Shown: positions 14,042 through 24,260, counted from the first letter of the stretch. The stretch: DNA of 64,000 nt from Zerene cesonia (GCF_012273895.1 NW_024045132.1:2294001-2358000), one strand, 5' to 3'. The notes: generated from the letters alone by a model not told the origin. Numbers and translations are program-made.

Positions 14042-14343
14042 GCAGTGGTGGCTCAGTGGTGAGAACCTCGGACTTCAAAATCGATAAGTCGGGGTTCGAG
14101 ACCGGGGCGAGCGTGCAGGAAATAAATTGATTTTTCAATTTATCTGCACATGTGGATAACATCACTACTACTTAAAACGGTGAAGAAAAACATCGTGAGG
14201 AAACCGGCATGTCCAAGAATCAAAAGTTCGACGACATGTGACATCTGCCAATCCGCACTTGGCCAGCGTGGTGGATTATGGCCTGAACCCTCATAGGAGG
14301 CCTGTGTCCCAGCAGTGGGAACATATATGGGATGATGATGATT
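14042..14343 (+). mobile_element. tRNA-derived SINE with TGATGA tail (copy 1)
   Basis: The head resembles a tRNA gene internal promoter: 'gtggctcagtggtgagaac' is A-box-like and 'ggggttcgagaccggggc' is B-box-like. The body runs through 'aacatcgtgaggaaaccggc' and 'ccagcgtggtggattatggc' and ends in a GATGATGATGAT run. It is closely similar to 42026-42326. This architecture (tRNA head, conserved body, short TGATGA tail) matches SINEs known from Lepidoptera that borrow a LINE 3' end. It has no coding capacity; the minus-strand ORF 14140-14418 is a by-product. Confidence 0.8.
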
Positions 14344-14393
14344 CATACGGGATACGGACTTACGCGGGTAAAACCGCGTGGCGCAGCTAGTAT
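14344..14393 (-). repeat. family A repeat, proximal part
   Basis: The plus-strand 'tacgggatacggacttacgc' followed by 'gcgcagctagta' is the complement of the family A beginning (actagctgcgc...gcgtaagtccgtatcccgta). It belongs to the same minus-strand copy as 13990-14041. The middle of the element (roughly 100 bases compared with 9303-9505) is missing. Confidence 0.5.
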
Positions 14394-14542
14394 TAAATGA
14401 TAATGAATGATAAGCCACTTACTGTTAATTTCCTTTAACCACGCGGGCGATGCCGAAGTTTAGTAATCCATTATCCTTTACAAACCAAAATAATTTTTAA
14501 AATGTAAATATAAACATTTCAGCGGCGGGAGCTAGCTCAGAC

Positions 14543-14683
14543 ATGGGAAGTGAGCACTATTGCCTGAGGTGGAACAATCATCAGAGCAACCTGCTGGGAG
14601 TTTTCAGCCAGTTGCTGCAAGACGAGAGCTTGGTCGACGTCACACTCGCGTGCTCCGAGGGTGCCTCAATACGGGCTCATAAG
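14543..14683 (+). CDS. BTB zinc-finger transcription factor, coding exon 1 (start of BTB domain)
   Basis: Encodes the first 47 residues, starting MGSEHYCLRWNNHQSNLL and ending IRAHK, the first half of a BTB/POZ domain of the insect Tramtrack group ('CLRWNNHQSNL' is its N-terminal signature). BTB domains mediate homo- and heterodimerisation of nuclear transcription factors. An acceptor AG at 14521-14522 precedes a 20-base UTR stretch and the ATG; the donor GTTAGT begins at 14684 and the exon ends in phase 0. The 93-codon ORF reading on into the intron is not the protein. The sequence resembles what I remember of the Drosophila CG34376 group, and insect orthologues may be labelled tramtrack-, broad- or lola-like, so I give no symbol. 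Confidence 0.9.
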
Positions 14684-16583
14684 GTTAGTTACCTTTATGT
14701 AAGCCGCGTCATCTCATCATCGTCATATAGGTACATCTATATTAATAATATCGTTCGTCTCAGGAACAACTCGATTACCAAAATTGTTTCACCGTTGCAT
14801 ATGTACGTGATCCCTGGACCCTGAGTGCTTTTAGCCAAAGATGTTGATTCCAGGAACTATCAAATTGGGTTTTTTGTGTAGGTTGGATATCGAAGTTGTA
14901 TAAGGTTTACAATCGTTAAATAAAGCATCGATGTAAAGATTGCAAAAATGGTCAAAAAACAAATATTCCTTTTGAGAGCTGACGAAGGTGCGTTGGTCAG
15001 CGCAGCAGTTTGATGATAAAAAATGTTATGTCATGATTTAGAGTTAGACCAGACGGTGCTTCGAACGTTGTGATAAATCTTTAATGATTGTTTTATATCT
15101 TTAATCCGATTTATTATCTACCCTACTTTATTTATACCTTTTAAACGCTAAAGTTTGTTTCGAATTCAGAAAACACCTGATGGGATCTGTATAAGATTTC
15201 GTACAGAGACAGGTAATATTATGAATAGGAACACAGTGTACTTTTTCCAGATTCTATTGTTCTAGTTTAGGTACTGAATTCAATACCGTACCGTATACGG
15301 CAGTTTCTGAATTGTCATAGTCCAAGAAAATGGGTAGGGTAAATGCGAATTTGAGATTAAAACTTGAATTTTTGATATAATTTACTTTGAGGAATCTAAA
15401 AACGAACTGTGCAAGTTTTTTTTAAATTCACCCCCGAGAAGGGGTGAAAAAAAATAAATAAAGTCGTTTTTTTGAAATTTTGGCGAAACCGTAAGTGTTA
15501 GAAAAAAAAGTTTTAAATAAAATTTGTAGAGCGTAAAATTTTACACAAAAATGTTTCTATGACTTTTTTTCCTAAAATTGAAATTAACTGAGATAGGGTA
15601 GTTAGAAGGTAGGGGATGATAACTGCAACTTTAAAAAAGTGACTTAATTTGAAAAAAAATTAATATTAAATTTCAAATTGTTATAATTTTGTTATAAACA
15701 ATTGAAAAAAAATTTTTTTTTCTCTAGGATCAAAGTTTATAATTATATAAGTAATTTAATAAAAAAAATATATGAGTTTTATCAATTTTTCAATAAGTTA
15801 TGATTTTTTAAAGTTGCAGTTATCATCCCCTACCTTCTAACTACCCTATCTCAGTTAATTTCAATTTTAGGAAAAAAAGTCATAGAAACATTTTTGTGTA
15901 AAATTTTACGCTCTACAAATTTTATTTAAAACTTTTTTTTCTAACACTTACGGTTTCGCCAAAATTTCAAAAAAACGACTTTATTTATTTTTTTTCACCC
16001 CTTCTCGGGGGTGAATTTAAAAAAAACTTGCACAGTTCGTTTTTAGATTCCTCAAAGTAAATTATATCAAAAATTCAAGTTTTAATCTCAAATTCGCATT
16101 TACCCTACCCATTTTCTTGGACTATCATTAATTGTGTTTGTTGTTGTTTCAAATGTCATTAATAATATATGTACATAAAATTATAAAAGAGTAACCCGAC
16201 CCTTTTTTTATACGAAATGTGTTTCAAAAAGAGTGATTATTGTTTTGCAATAGATATATTCTATAGATCCCAAAGCAAAGGTTAGTATTTTTATTCTGTT
16301 AGTCTTTTGTATGTGCATTAATCATGTGATAGAACAATATTAGAATCAACTAAAATTGTATTTTATTTCAAAAAAAATAAGGCAGTTATCTTAGGCAGTT
16401 TAGTAAACTTGCAAGGGGATGAAGAAATAATTCACGATAATGTATATAAATATTTTTTTTAGTAATTTCATATGAAGTGTATTTTTTCTTCTTTACTGTT
16501 TGTTTAGTTACTTAGGAAATCTAAGAGTTGATAGTTTTGAATAAGAAACAAAATGAAAAGGACATTACATTTAAACATTCCAG
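14684..16583 (+). other. intron 1 of the BTB gene
   Basis: Runs from GTTAGT at 14684 to the acceptor TTCCAG ending at 16583. It carries the long inverted-repeat element at 15317-16125. Outside that element I see no coding sequence or recognisable repeat. Confidence 0.75.
15317..16125. mobile_element. long inverted-repeat (foldback) element, about 0.8 kb
   Basis: The sequence starting 'atagtccaagaaaatgggta' at 15317 reappears as its exact complement ending 'tacccattttcttggactat' at 16125. The arms stay complementary for about 320 bases (15317-15638 and 15813-16125) around an AT-rich loop of about 175 bases. If the ends are taken as tagtcc...ggacta, the flanks are TCA on both sides, a possible 3-base target duplication. 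There is no ORF. This fits a non-autonomous foldback DNA transposon; the superfamily is not identifiable here. It lies in intron 1 and would form a strong hairpin in RNA or single-stranded DNA. Confidence 0.85.
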
Positions 16584-16775
16584 GTAGTACTTTCTGCGTG
16601 TTCGTCATACTTCCGATCGCTGTTCGTGGACCACCCTTCGCGCCACCCCATAGTGATCCTGAAGGACGTAGGCTTGGAGGAGCTCCGAACACTAGTCGAC
16701 TTCATGTATAAGGGCGAGGTCAACGTCCAATATTGCCAGCTTCCCGCTCTCCTTAAGACTGCTGAGAGCCTTCAG
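16584..16775 (+). CDS. BTB zinc-finger transcription factor, exon 2 (second half of BTB domain), copy 1
   Basis: 64 codons (residues 48-111), VVLSACSSYFRSLFVDHPSR to LLKTAESLQ. It completes the BTB fold: 'VLSACSSYF' is the central helix region, 'HPIVILKDV' the conserved strand, 'FMYKGEVNV' the following signature. It is flanked by the acceptor ..TTCCAG and the donor GTTCAT at 16776, in phase 0 at both ends, so exon 1 plus exon 2 give an uninterrupted domain of about 110 residues, the usual size. A minus-strand ORF here (16504-16692) is a shadow. The same exon recurs at 23938-24129 with one synonymous change. Confidence 0.92.
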
Positions 16776-16906
16776 GTTCATTTTTAATATTGTGTTTCAT
16801 ATATTTTCTGTAAAACTAAACAAATATTATGACGAGGAAACTTGTTTTGTATGTTTTTTGAATAATATTCACTCAAAAGCAACTGGATCGATTTCAATTA
16901 TTGCAC

Positions 16907-17106
16907 CACTAGCTGTGCCCTGTTTCACCCGCGTAAGTCCATATCCCCTAGGAATATCGGAATAAAAAGTTGCCTATATGTTATTACAGATGTCCAGCTG
17001 TCTACGTACCAAATTTCATTGCAATCCGTTCTGTAGTTTTTGTGTGAAAGAGCAACAAAGACACACACATCCCTACAAACTTTCGCATTTATAATATTAG
17101 TAGGAT
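16907..17106 (+). repeat. interspersed repeat family A in intron 2 (copy 1)
   Basis: Starts 'actagctgtgccctgtttca', contains 'gaatatcggaataaaaagtt' and 'gtccagctgtctacgtacc', and ends 'tttataatattagtaggat'. The duplicate at 24261-24462 keeps the intact 'gcggtttcacccgcg' start, whereas this one has lost a few bases there. Confidence 0.75.
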
Positions 17107-17329
17107 AGGATTAGAAAGCTGCATTTTCACTGAGTGTCATGGGCTATGTATGTGACACGGATAAAGGTGGGGCAGATCGCAGCAGCTAGTTAAAGGGATG
17201 AAAAAAGAATGTAATACATTTCTTAGGGTGCATCTAATTTAAAATCTAAGTTGTGTTGAGGTATAACAAAAACAACATACGAATATGTTTGGAAGACTTC
17301 ACTCCTATAATCTCGTGTTTCCTTTATAG

Positions 17330-17927
17330 GTGAAAGGATTAGCTGAGATGACTACATTAAGTGCGGCAGGCGTTGACACAAGGAATGTTTCTGAACCGAT
17401 GGAGGAGTGTCAAGCCCAAAACTCAAGTGAATCCGCAGAACCTATAGACAGAATACACGAGAGAGAATCTCGAGATAAGGAAGAGAGGCATGACATTAAA
17501 GAGAACAGAGAAAGGGAGAACAAAGACATAAGAGAAAACATCAGAGATGCGCGCGATTCAAGGGATATACGGGAATCGAGGGATAGGGACCGTGAATTAA
17601 GAGAACCGCGCGAATTAATACGAGAAAGAGAACCCCGCGAACTTAGGGATGCGCGAGACCATAGAGAATTGCGAGACACCAGGGAGCCTAGGGACCTGAG
17701 GGATCTCAGAGATCTACGTGACACCCGGGAGGTACCTGAAACTTCGCCGCCGAGAATATCACCTTTGCTTTCAGTGCGAAGGTTTCGGCCAGAACCGTCG
17801 ATAGAGACTTCTACTCCAACGCATCCTCCTATACCAAAAGATGAACCACCTGATGAACCTATGCGGCCTCTGTCGCCTGAAGACGACACAGTGTCCATTA
17901 GATCTAATGGTGCTAATGATAATATTG
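17330..17927 (+). CDS. BTB zinc-finger transcription factor, exon 3 (mixed-charge RD/RE linker), copy 1
   Basis: Begins right after TTTATAG as VKGLAEMTTLSAAG, continuing the BTB C-terminus ('AESLQ|VKGLAEM' is the family's typical junction). It encodes residues 112-310 plus one base (phase 1), ending at the donor GTGAGA at 17928. About residues 152-245 are a low-complexity run of Arg alternating with Asp and Glu (RESRD, RELRD, REPRD units), followed by a Pro/Ser-rich part (SPPRISPLLS, PPDEPMRPLSPEDD). Such linkers are disordered; arginine-rich mixed-charge tracts are associated with nuclear condensates such as speckles. The 176-codon minus-strand ORF 17410-17940 is an echo of the repeated codons. 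The ORF extension past 17927 reads into the intron. Confidence 0.9.
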
Positions 17928-18936
17928 GTGAGATAATCACTTATTGCAAACGATCCATTAGCATTTAAATAACAAAATAACAAATCGATACGAGATTATT
18001 TTTAAAATTCAAGGCTCCACAAATATTAGGTACATAACGAAATTATACAGCTACTGGGTTTATATGTTTCGTAGGTACAAAGTATTTTAACTTTTCATAA
18101 AGTGCAGCTTTTGTTTCTAATAGGAATAATTAACCTATTTAAATAAATGTTAATTTATTAATACTTTGCGCAATTATCAGCGTTTGGTTTACTCCTGTTT
18201 TACTCATTTGTTTATCCTAGAACCCAGATTGAGACTTTCCGATTTTATTTTACCAATATATAATAATACTAGTATAATATTAAAGTAATAATATATAATA
18301 AATTAATTTATAAGTGACGATATAAATTACCAAATGTGATGAATTTGATACATTATTTCTAATTGCTTATTTCGGTAGTTTCTTCTATAAGTTCCAATAC
18401 ATACGTAATTAACAAAAACCGTAGTCATACATTAGAATTCATGTGTGCATAAAAAATGAAAGGAACAAATAAACAAAACATTTTATATACTTAATCAAGT
18501 TACAAATAAAGTTTTTTGAATATATAATTACATACAGGGTAGAAAATTCATTTCAAGTTTTTACATACCTACTATATTTTTACTCTGCAGAATTAATATA
18601 ATATTGTTTTATCTATCATTACAAAATGAAAATGTCAACATGACAGCTGTTGCGTTCCCAAAGCCCAATATGTATTTTGATTTACTTGTCAGTTGTCACT
18701 TGTCTTTTGCATAATTTAGTATTTTATTTAAATGTAAAGATGCACTATTCCAAAATGATTGCAGCCATAATTAAATATTGCGTCACAAACAGTTTTAGCG
18801 TATATGTAGTAATGTGGCCTAAAGTAAAAAACAAAGCTAAATGGCTTACCAATGTTAAGGTACAGACTAAATTTTTTGTTTTGCTAGTTTCGACGAACAT
18901 TATTTCTATTACTGACTTTGAAATGTGTTTTTGCAG

Positions 18937-19127
18937 GCATCAATATGACGATAAATAGCCACAGCGGCCTCGGGTCGCGGTATTCTCCAGTGGAACAAAG
19001 ACTGAGTGTGCTGAACGCATTGCCACATCCAGGGTTGCCGATTCACTCGCATCCCTCTTTGCCGAGTCCCAGAAACGAACCAATTGCAGGACCGTCTGGA
19101 TTACCTCCAGTTCAACAAGTACCATTG
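18937..19127 (+). CDS. BTB zinc-finger transcription factor, exon 4 (Pro/Ser-rich linker), copy 1
   Basis: 191 bases after TTTTTGCAG. The first two bases complete a Gly codon with exon 3 (phase 1), then 63 codons INMTINSHSGLGSRYSPVEQ to PPVQQVPL, ending in phase 0 at the donor GTAACA at 19128. The peptide is rich in Pro, Ser and His with no known domain, and is probably a disordered linker between the BTB domain and the fingers. The apparent ORF start at 18918 lies in the intron. The duplicate at 26283-26473 differs at four synonymous sites. Confidence 0.85.
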
Positions 19128-19687
19128 GTAACAAACTTTCCATTTAAGTAAATGTTATAATTGTTTATGAGTATTATTCGTAGAAACATCCTTTATTATT
19201 ATTATTATTATTTTCAGCTTAACCACTTCAAATCAAAGTTTGATACCTTTATTTCATAATTTTTGATTTAAACTTAAGTCTGAATACAAAAAAAGCAATA
19301 AATTGTTTTATTAAATTAAATATTTCATATTAGCACATAGTATATTCAGTAAATGTTTTATCTATAAAGCTAACTTGATTCTCAACTATTTTACAGATAA
19401 AAACACAAACACATAAAATAGAATATCTGTATGATTAGTTCAATATAGTACTTTTCACTTAATAACATGTCTAGAATCAGAGGCAATAAATTGTTAATAT
19501 AATTATGGTAATAAATAAATAAACTCTGTTATTAAGTTTTATATTCATTTTAATAATATAAAATATACAAATTTTAAGAAGTGTGAAGATAATTGTTGCA
19601 TAACAAAATATATAAGTTTTTTATAATATATAAGAAATATATAAAATGATAAAGAAAAAAAGCAATCAATTAAATTACTTATAGAAA

Positions 19688-19862
19688 TACTAGCTGCACT
19701 AAACGCTGTTCTGCCTTACGCTGATCATTTAGAGGTATGAAAAATAGATGTTGGCCGATTCTCATAGATACCGGATAAGCACAAAAAATTTCATCAAAAT
19801 CGGTCAAGCCGTTTTGGAGGAGTATGGCAACGAAAACTGTGACATGAGAATTTTATATACAA
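19688..19862 (+). repeat. interspersed repeat family B in intron 4 (copy 1)
   Basis: Runs from 'actagctgcactaaacgctg' through 'ttggccgattctcatagata' and 'ggagtatggcaacgaaaact' to 'gagaattttatata'. The corresponding place in the second copy (26984-27104) lacks the first part of the element, leaving a length difference of about 100 bases between the two copies. Confidence 0.7.
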
Positions 19863-19952
19863 TCTGGTAGCATCATAAATAGGTTCTTATGATTTACTAT
19901 TTTCAAGTTTAACAAAGAAGGTCATTGTATTAAGCAAACTATTATTTTTCAG

Positions 19953-20042
19953 TCATTAAAGAAAGAAACAGACTGGGACAGAAACAATGAAGATAAGGGT
20001 GGCGGAGAATCATCTTCAGAATATCGACTGCAACATGAATCG
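19953..20042 (+). CDS. BTB zinc-finger transcription factor, exon 5, copy 1
   Basis: A 90-base exon of 30 codons, SLKKETDWDRNNEDKGGG to YRLQHES, between the acceptor ..TATTTTTCAG and the donor GTATGT at 20043, phase 0 on both sides. It was missed by simple ORF calling because of its length. It is the last shared exon before the alternative 3' ends: it can join exon 6 at 21063 or the terminal exon at 34456, both of which are open in phase 0. The duplicate at 27196-27285 differs by one synonymous base (gaa/gag). Confidence 0.8.
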
Positions 20043-21062
20043 GTATGTGCAGTAAATGTTTTAAGATTCTTAGATACAAAGCCATCATCTCTCTCTCTTA
20101 ATTCAGCCATCATTGGTATACTGCATCATTTCAATTCAAATAATATATTGTGATGGTCATGTATCTAATGATATTAATTGTTGTAGTGGAACATGTATAT
20201 AGATTTTTCAGTAAGCTATTGGCTTTTTCTGTCCTTACTAATTTGTGATTTCATACCTTCCCACTCTGTATATAACATCGTAAAGAAAGCCAAGGCATGT
20301 TGTCTTTACTTTCTTTTTTGAAGCATAGTTTTGACATTGTACAAAGAAGATCTATGCATGTATTCAAGGCCCAAAGTCCATTTGTGTATTAGTTATATGT
20401 GTTATAATTGTCATTTCTCCAGCTAAGTTTGTAATAAGATTTTTTTTTATATACCAAACAAAATGCTAAAAGCTCCTTGTTGTACTATGGTTATGTTTTG
20501 TCTATGGTTGATATGCTATTTAACCGCTGCTTACAAAGTTGTGGCTAGTCAGTAGTAACCATAGATCCTACTTAATCTATTATGGAGTATTGCAAACAAC
20601 ATTGAATAGTTTTCTGGACGCTGGTTTGATATTTATTGCATGCTTGTTACTGTGCTGCGCTATTTAACATCGAGTATTATGCCTTGCTGTCAAGAAGTTG
20701 ACCTTCATTTTGTTGGCCATCATTTTTTTTTATATCCATTCATTATGTTTGATATGTATATTTTGGGCAATTTTTTTATTATTTAAATTTGGCCATATAA
20801 TTGCATATCGTTTCTTGCGAATCCGATGCATACCGTACGCGAGCGCGTTGCTATACAACAAGGCATTACGCGTAGCCGGCTCCCGGGTTCACTCCTGCAC
20901 ATTTTTGGGCAAAAATGAGCGTCAACTTCTTATTTAGATAGTGAAATAAAATAAAGAGACTGCATCTCGATTTAGAATGTAGTGGTAGAGATATTGCACA
21001 TATTTTGGTCCATGCAGATCGAAACAAGAGAAAAGAAGTTGATGTTCTTTTTGTGGTTGCAG
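20043..21062 (+). other. intron 5, copy 1
   Basis: Contains a CpG-richer patch at about 20820-20905 (ccgtacgcgagcgcgttgc, cattacgcgtagccggctcc) of unknown role, present unchanged in the second copy. ORFs at 20698-20937 and in the first 81 bases of 20982-21536 are intronic read-through. No repeat family is recognised. Confidence 0.6.
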
Positions 21063-21492
21063 GAGTATGAAGGGCCCGGTAGGGGGAGAATTGACGAGGG
21101 AGAGAGGGCTTACCCGTGCATACATTGCGGCGCGGCGTTCCCACACCAGAGCAAACTGACCCGGCATATATTGACGACGCACACGCTCGATACGTTGAAA
21201 TATCGAGACGCTATTATGGGCCGGCCTCTCGGCTTACCGATGATAGGACAGTTTAGTGAACCCACTTATTTGAGCATGCCCACGGAGGAGTCGCCGATCG
21301 ACCTGGACATCGGCCCGGTGGAACCTGGAAACGTTGTGTTGTGCAAATTCTGTGGGAAGAGTTTTCCGGACGTGTCATCGCTCATAGCGCATCTCCCGGT
21401 GCACACCGGCGATCGACCGTTCAAATGTGAATTTTGTGGCAAGGCGTTTAAATTAAGGCATCATATGAAGGATCACTGTCGAGTTCACACAG
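21063..21492 (+). CDS. BTB zinc-finger transcription factor, alternative exon 6 (C2H2 fingers 1-3), copy 1
   Basis: Follows the acceptor GGTTGCAG and reads EYEGPGRGRIDEGERAYP in phase 0, residues 405 onward. It holds three C2H2 fingers: CIHCGAAFPHQSKLTRHI..H, CKFCGKSFPDVSSLIAHL..H and CEFCGKAFKLRHHMKDHC..H. The first is separated from the second by about 70 residues, while the second and third are joined by a TGDRPFK linker. The exon ends in phase 1 at the donor GTTGGT (21493), followed by an 80-base intron. With exon 7 it forms one of two DNA-binding ends of the gene. Confidence 0.9.
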
Positions 21493-21572
21493 GTTGGTGG
21501 CAGTTTTACTTGTGTGTGTTTACGTGTATCGCATAGACGTGTGGATGTCTCTATTGTTGATGTTTATTTTAG

Positions 21573-21724
21573 GAGAACGCCCGTTCCGGTGCGTTCTTTG
21601 CGGCAAAACGTTTTCGCGGTCTACGATACTGAAGGCGCACGAAAAGACTCACTATCCGAAGTACGCGAGGAAGTTCTTATCGCCGAGCCCGGTAGACACG
21701 GAAGAGGAGAGTCCACATCAATGA
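21573..21724 (+). CDS. BTB zinc-finger transcription factor, alternative terminal exon 7 (finger 4 and stop), copy 1
   Basis: After the acceptor TTTTAG at 21567-21572 it completes the TGERPF linker and encodes the fourth finger CVLCGKTFSRSTILKAHEKTH, then an acidic/Ser tail ending EEESPHQ and the stop TGA at 21722-21724. The resulting isoform is about 597 residues. Removing the 80-base intron joins two ORFs that otherwise appear separate. An overlapping ORF in another frame (21514-21741) is a shadow. Confidence 0.9.
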
Positions 21725-22260
21725 GTATTAGATTATCATAGTGTGCAAATATTTTAGTCAATGTATAACGGTGAGAAGACTAGTGAAAGTTGGAAAACAA
21801 AATGGAGGACAATATATTGTAATTAAATAAGAATGTGATTTAAACGCCGCAACTGTGATCTGAATGATATAAATAATATTTGATATTACACATATAGGTA
21901 AAATTGACACAAATTAATTTTTCCGTTCTTCGAGTACAATTCTCTTAAATTTTGAGTTCGCTTTATAGATATTTTAACCATTAGGTGCTTTCTTTACGCC
22001 TTATCTAGTAACTGGTAACTGATTTACAGTCCCTTAGATGGCATAGCCAAAGTTAGGTAGTGAAGTGATAATTTAACTTAAAGTGAAACTATATAATATT
22101 TGCCGATTTCGCATGGTTTGCTTGTTTTTAAAATGAAGACCTTAACATATTCAGGTTGTTCTGTTGTTATGTGAATTGAACAATTTGATTTGAAAAAAAT
22201 AGGGACTTATATTCTTTACGTTTATAAATGTTTTTTTTTTAACCAAATTAAAGATTGATT
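21725..22260 (+). other. 3' UTR of the four-finger isoform, copy 1
   Basis: About 530 bases of AT-rich sequence after the stop. The most plausible polyadenylation signal I see is ATTAAA at 22247-22252. No other gene is visible before the assembly gap. Confidence 0.45.
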
Positions 22261-22532
22261 GCGAGTGCTTTAAATATAATTAGAAATATACAGTAAATCG
22301 CACTCGCTATAGTTTGTATAGATAAATTGGATGGATTTGAGAATTATAAATATTTCTATGTCTTTCAAAATTGACGCACGCTCCCCAGAGGTAATTCAAA
22401 AGCAATACTAAGACATATAAATGTAAATATATTATGATATAATATATAGTTTGATACATATAATCCGTTTTTTTAGGAAATTTATTACTATTAATAGGGT
22501 ACGGAAGCTTCAGTAGTATAAATTGGGGAGTT

Positions 22533-23532
22533 NNNNNNNNNNNNNNNNNNNNNNNNNNNNNNNNNNNNNNNNNNNNNNNNNNNNNNNNNNNNNNNNNNNN
22601 NNNNNNNNNNNNNNNNNNNNNNNNNNNNNNNNNNNNNNNNNNNNNNNNNNNNNNNNNNNNNNNNNNNNNNNNNNNNNNNNNNNNNNNNNNNNNNNNNNNN
22701 NNNNNNNNNNNNNNNNNNNNNNNNNNNNNNNNNNNNNNNNNNNNNNNNNNNNNNNNNNNNNNNNNNNNNNNNNNNNNNNNNNNNNNNNNNNNNNNNNNNN
22801 NNNNNNNNNNNNNNNNNNNNNNNNNNNNNNNNNNNNNNNNNNNNNNNNNNNNNNNNNNNNNNNNNNNNNNNNNNNNNNNNNNNNNNNNNNNNNNNNNNNN
22901 NNNNNNNNNNNNNNNNNNNNNNNNNNNNNNNNNNNNNNNNNNNNNNNNNNNNNNNNNNNNNNNNNNNNNNNNNNNNNNNNNNNNNNNNNNNNNNNNNNNN
23001 NNNNNNNNNNNNNNNNNNNNNNNNNNNNNNNNNNNNNNNNNNNNNNNNNNNNNNNNNNNNNNNNNNNNNNNNNNNNNNNNNNNNNNNNNNNNNNNNNNNN
23101 NNNNNNNNNNNNNNNNNNNNNNNNNNNNNNNNNNNNNNNNNNNNNNNNNNNNNNNNNNNNNNNNNNNNNNNNNNNNNNNNNNNNNNNNNNNNNNNNNNNN
23201 NNNNNNNNNNNNNNNNNNNNNNNNNNNNNNNNNNNNNNNNNNNNNNNNNNNNNNNNNNNNNNNNNNNNNNNNNNNNNNNNNNNNNNNNNNNNNNNNNNNN
23301 NNNNNNNNNNNNNNNNNNNNNNNNNNNNNNNNNNNNNNNNNNNNNNNNNNNNNNNNNNNNNNNNNNNNNNNNNNNNNNNNNNNNNNNNNNNNNNNNNNNN
23401 NNNNNNNNNNNNNNNNNNNNNNNNNNNNNNNNNNNNNNNNNNNNNNNNNNNNNNNNNNNNNNNNNNNNNNNNNNNNNNNNNNNNNNNNNNNNNNNNNNNN
23501 NNNNNNNNNNNNNNNNNNNNNNNNNNNNNNNN
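22533..23532. other. assembly gap of exactly 1000 N
   Basis: An uninterrupted run of N counted at exactly 1000 positions, a default scaffold-gap length rather than a measured distance. Long ORFs that span it are meaningless. It separates the two copies of the duplicated block: the left contig ends with sequence equivalent to 29772, the right contig starts with sequence equivalent to 16167. Confidence 0.97.
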
Positions 23533-23937
23533 ATATGTACATAAAATTATAAAAGAGTAACCCGACCCTTTTTTTATACGAAATGTGTTTCAAAAAGAGT
23601 GATTATTGTTTTGCAATAGATATGTTCTATAGATCCCAAAGCAAAGGTTCGTATTTTTATTCTGTTTGACTTTTTGTATGTGCATTAATCATGTGATAGA
23701 ACTATATTAGAATCAACTAAAATTGTATTTTATTTAAAAAAAAATAAGGTGGTTATCTGAACTTGCAAGGGGATGAAGAAATAATTCACGATAATGTATA
23801 TAAATAATTTTTTTAGTAATTTCATATGAAGTGTATTTTTTCTTCTTTACTGTTTGTTTAGTTACTTATGAAATCTAAGAGTTGATAGTTTTGAATAAGA
23901 AACAAAATGAAAAGGACATTACATTTAAACATTCCAG

Positions 23938-24129
23938 GTAGTACTTTCTGCGTGTTCGTCTTACTTCCGATCGCTGTTCGTGGACCACCCTTCGCGCCAC
24001 CCCATAGTGATCCTGAAGGACGTAGGCTTGGAGGAGCTCCGAACACTAGTCGACTTCATGTATAAGGGCGAGGTCAACGTCCAATATTGCCAGCTTCCCG
24101 CTCTCCTTAAGACTGCTGAGAGCCTTCAG
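23938..24129 (+). CDS. BTB exon 2, copy 2 (probable allelic duplicate)
   Basis: Same 64 codons, splice sites and protein as 16584-16775. The only coding difference I see is tca versus tct for one Ser in 'ACSSYF', which is synonymous. The donor is at 24130. If the duplication is an assembly artefact this is not an additional exon of the gene. Confidence 0.85.
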
Positions 24130-24260
24130 GTTCATTTTTAATATTGTGTTTCATATATTTTCTGTAAAACTAAACAAATATTATGACGAGGAAACTTGTT
24201 TTGTATGTTTTTGAATAATATTCACTCAAAAGCAACTGGATCGATTTCAATTATTGCACC

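Larger units (their letters stand above)
16167..22530. repeat. direct duplication, copy 1 (BTB gene exons 2-7)
   Basis: This block matches 23533-29772 essentially end to end. Offsets shift with indels: 7366 at the left end, 7354 at exon 2, 7356 at exon 3, 7346 at exon 4, 7243 at exon 5, and 7242 at exon 6 and onward. Coding differences are synonymous only; introns differ by SNPs, small indels and one deletion of about 100 bases. Copy 1 runs into the 1000-N gap. The pattern is that of two haplotypes of the same locus placed in tandem by the assembler rather than a real duplication. Confidence 0.9.

Noticed and set aside
14042..14120. tRNA gene
   Set aside because: It has A- and B-box-like words but no foldable cloverleaf I could complete, and it continues into a SINE body repeated at 42026-42326.
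17410..17940. 176-codon minus-strand ORF rich in Ser/Leu/Arg (and its duplicate 24766-25296)
   Set aside because: It is the mirror of the RD/RE codon repeats in exon 3; no start context, domain or splice evidence.
18650..18958. 102-codon ORF in intron 3 with a donor-like end
   Set aside because: Leu/Val/Tyr-rich AT-driven composition; the second copy is altered in length upstream and lacks the same acceptor; no domain.
20982..21062. 5' extension of the four-finger ORF as a separate start
   Set aside because: The 81 bases before 21063 end in a clear acceptor GGTTGCAG, and the family structure requires joining to the BTB exons.
22307..23593. Long ORFs on both strands across the N run
   Set aside because: They are almost wholly undefined residues from the 1000-N gap; the ORFs are open only because N contains no stops.
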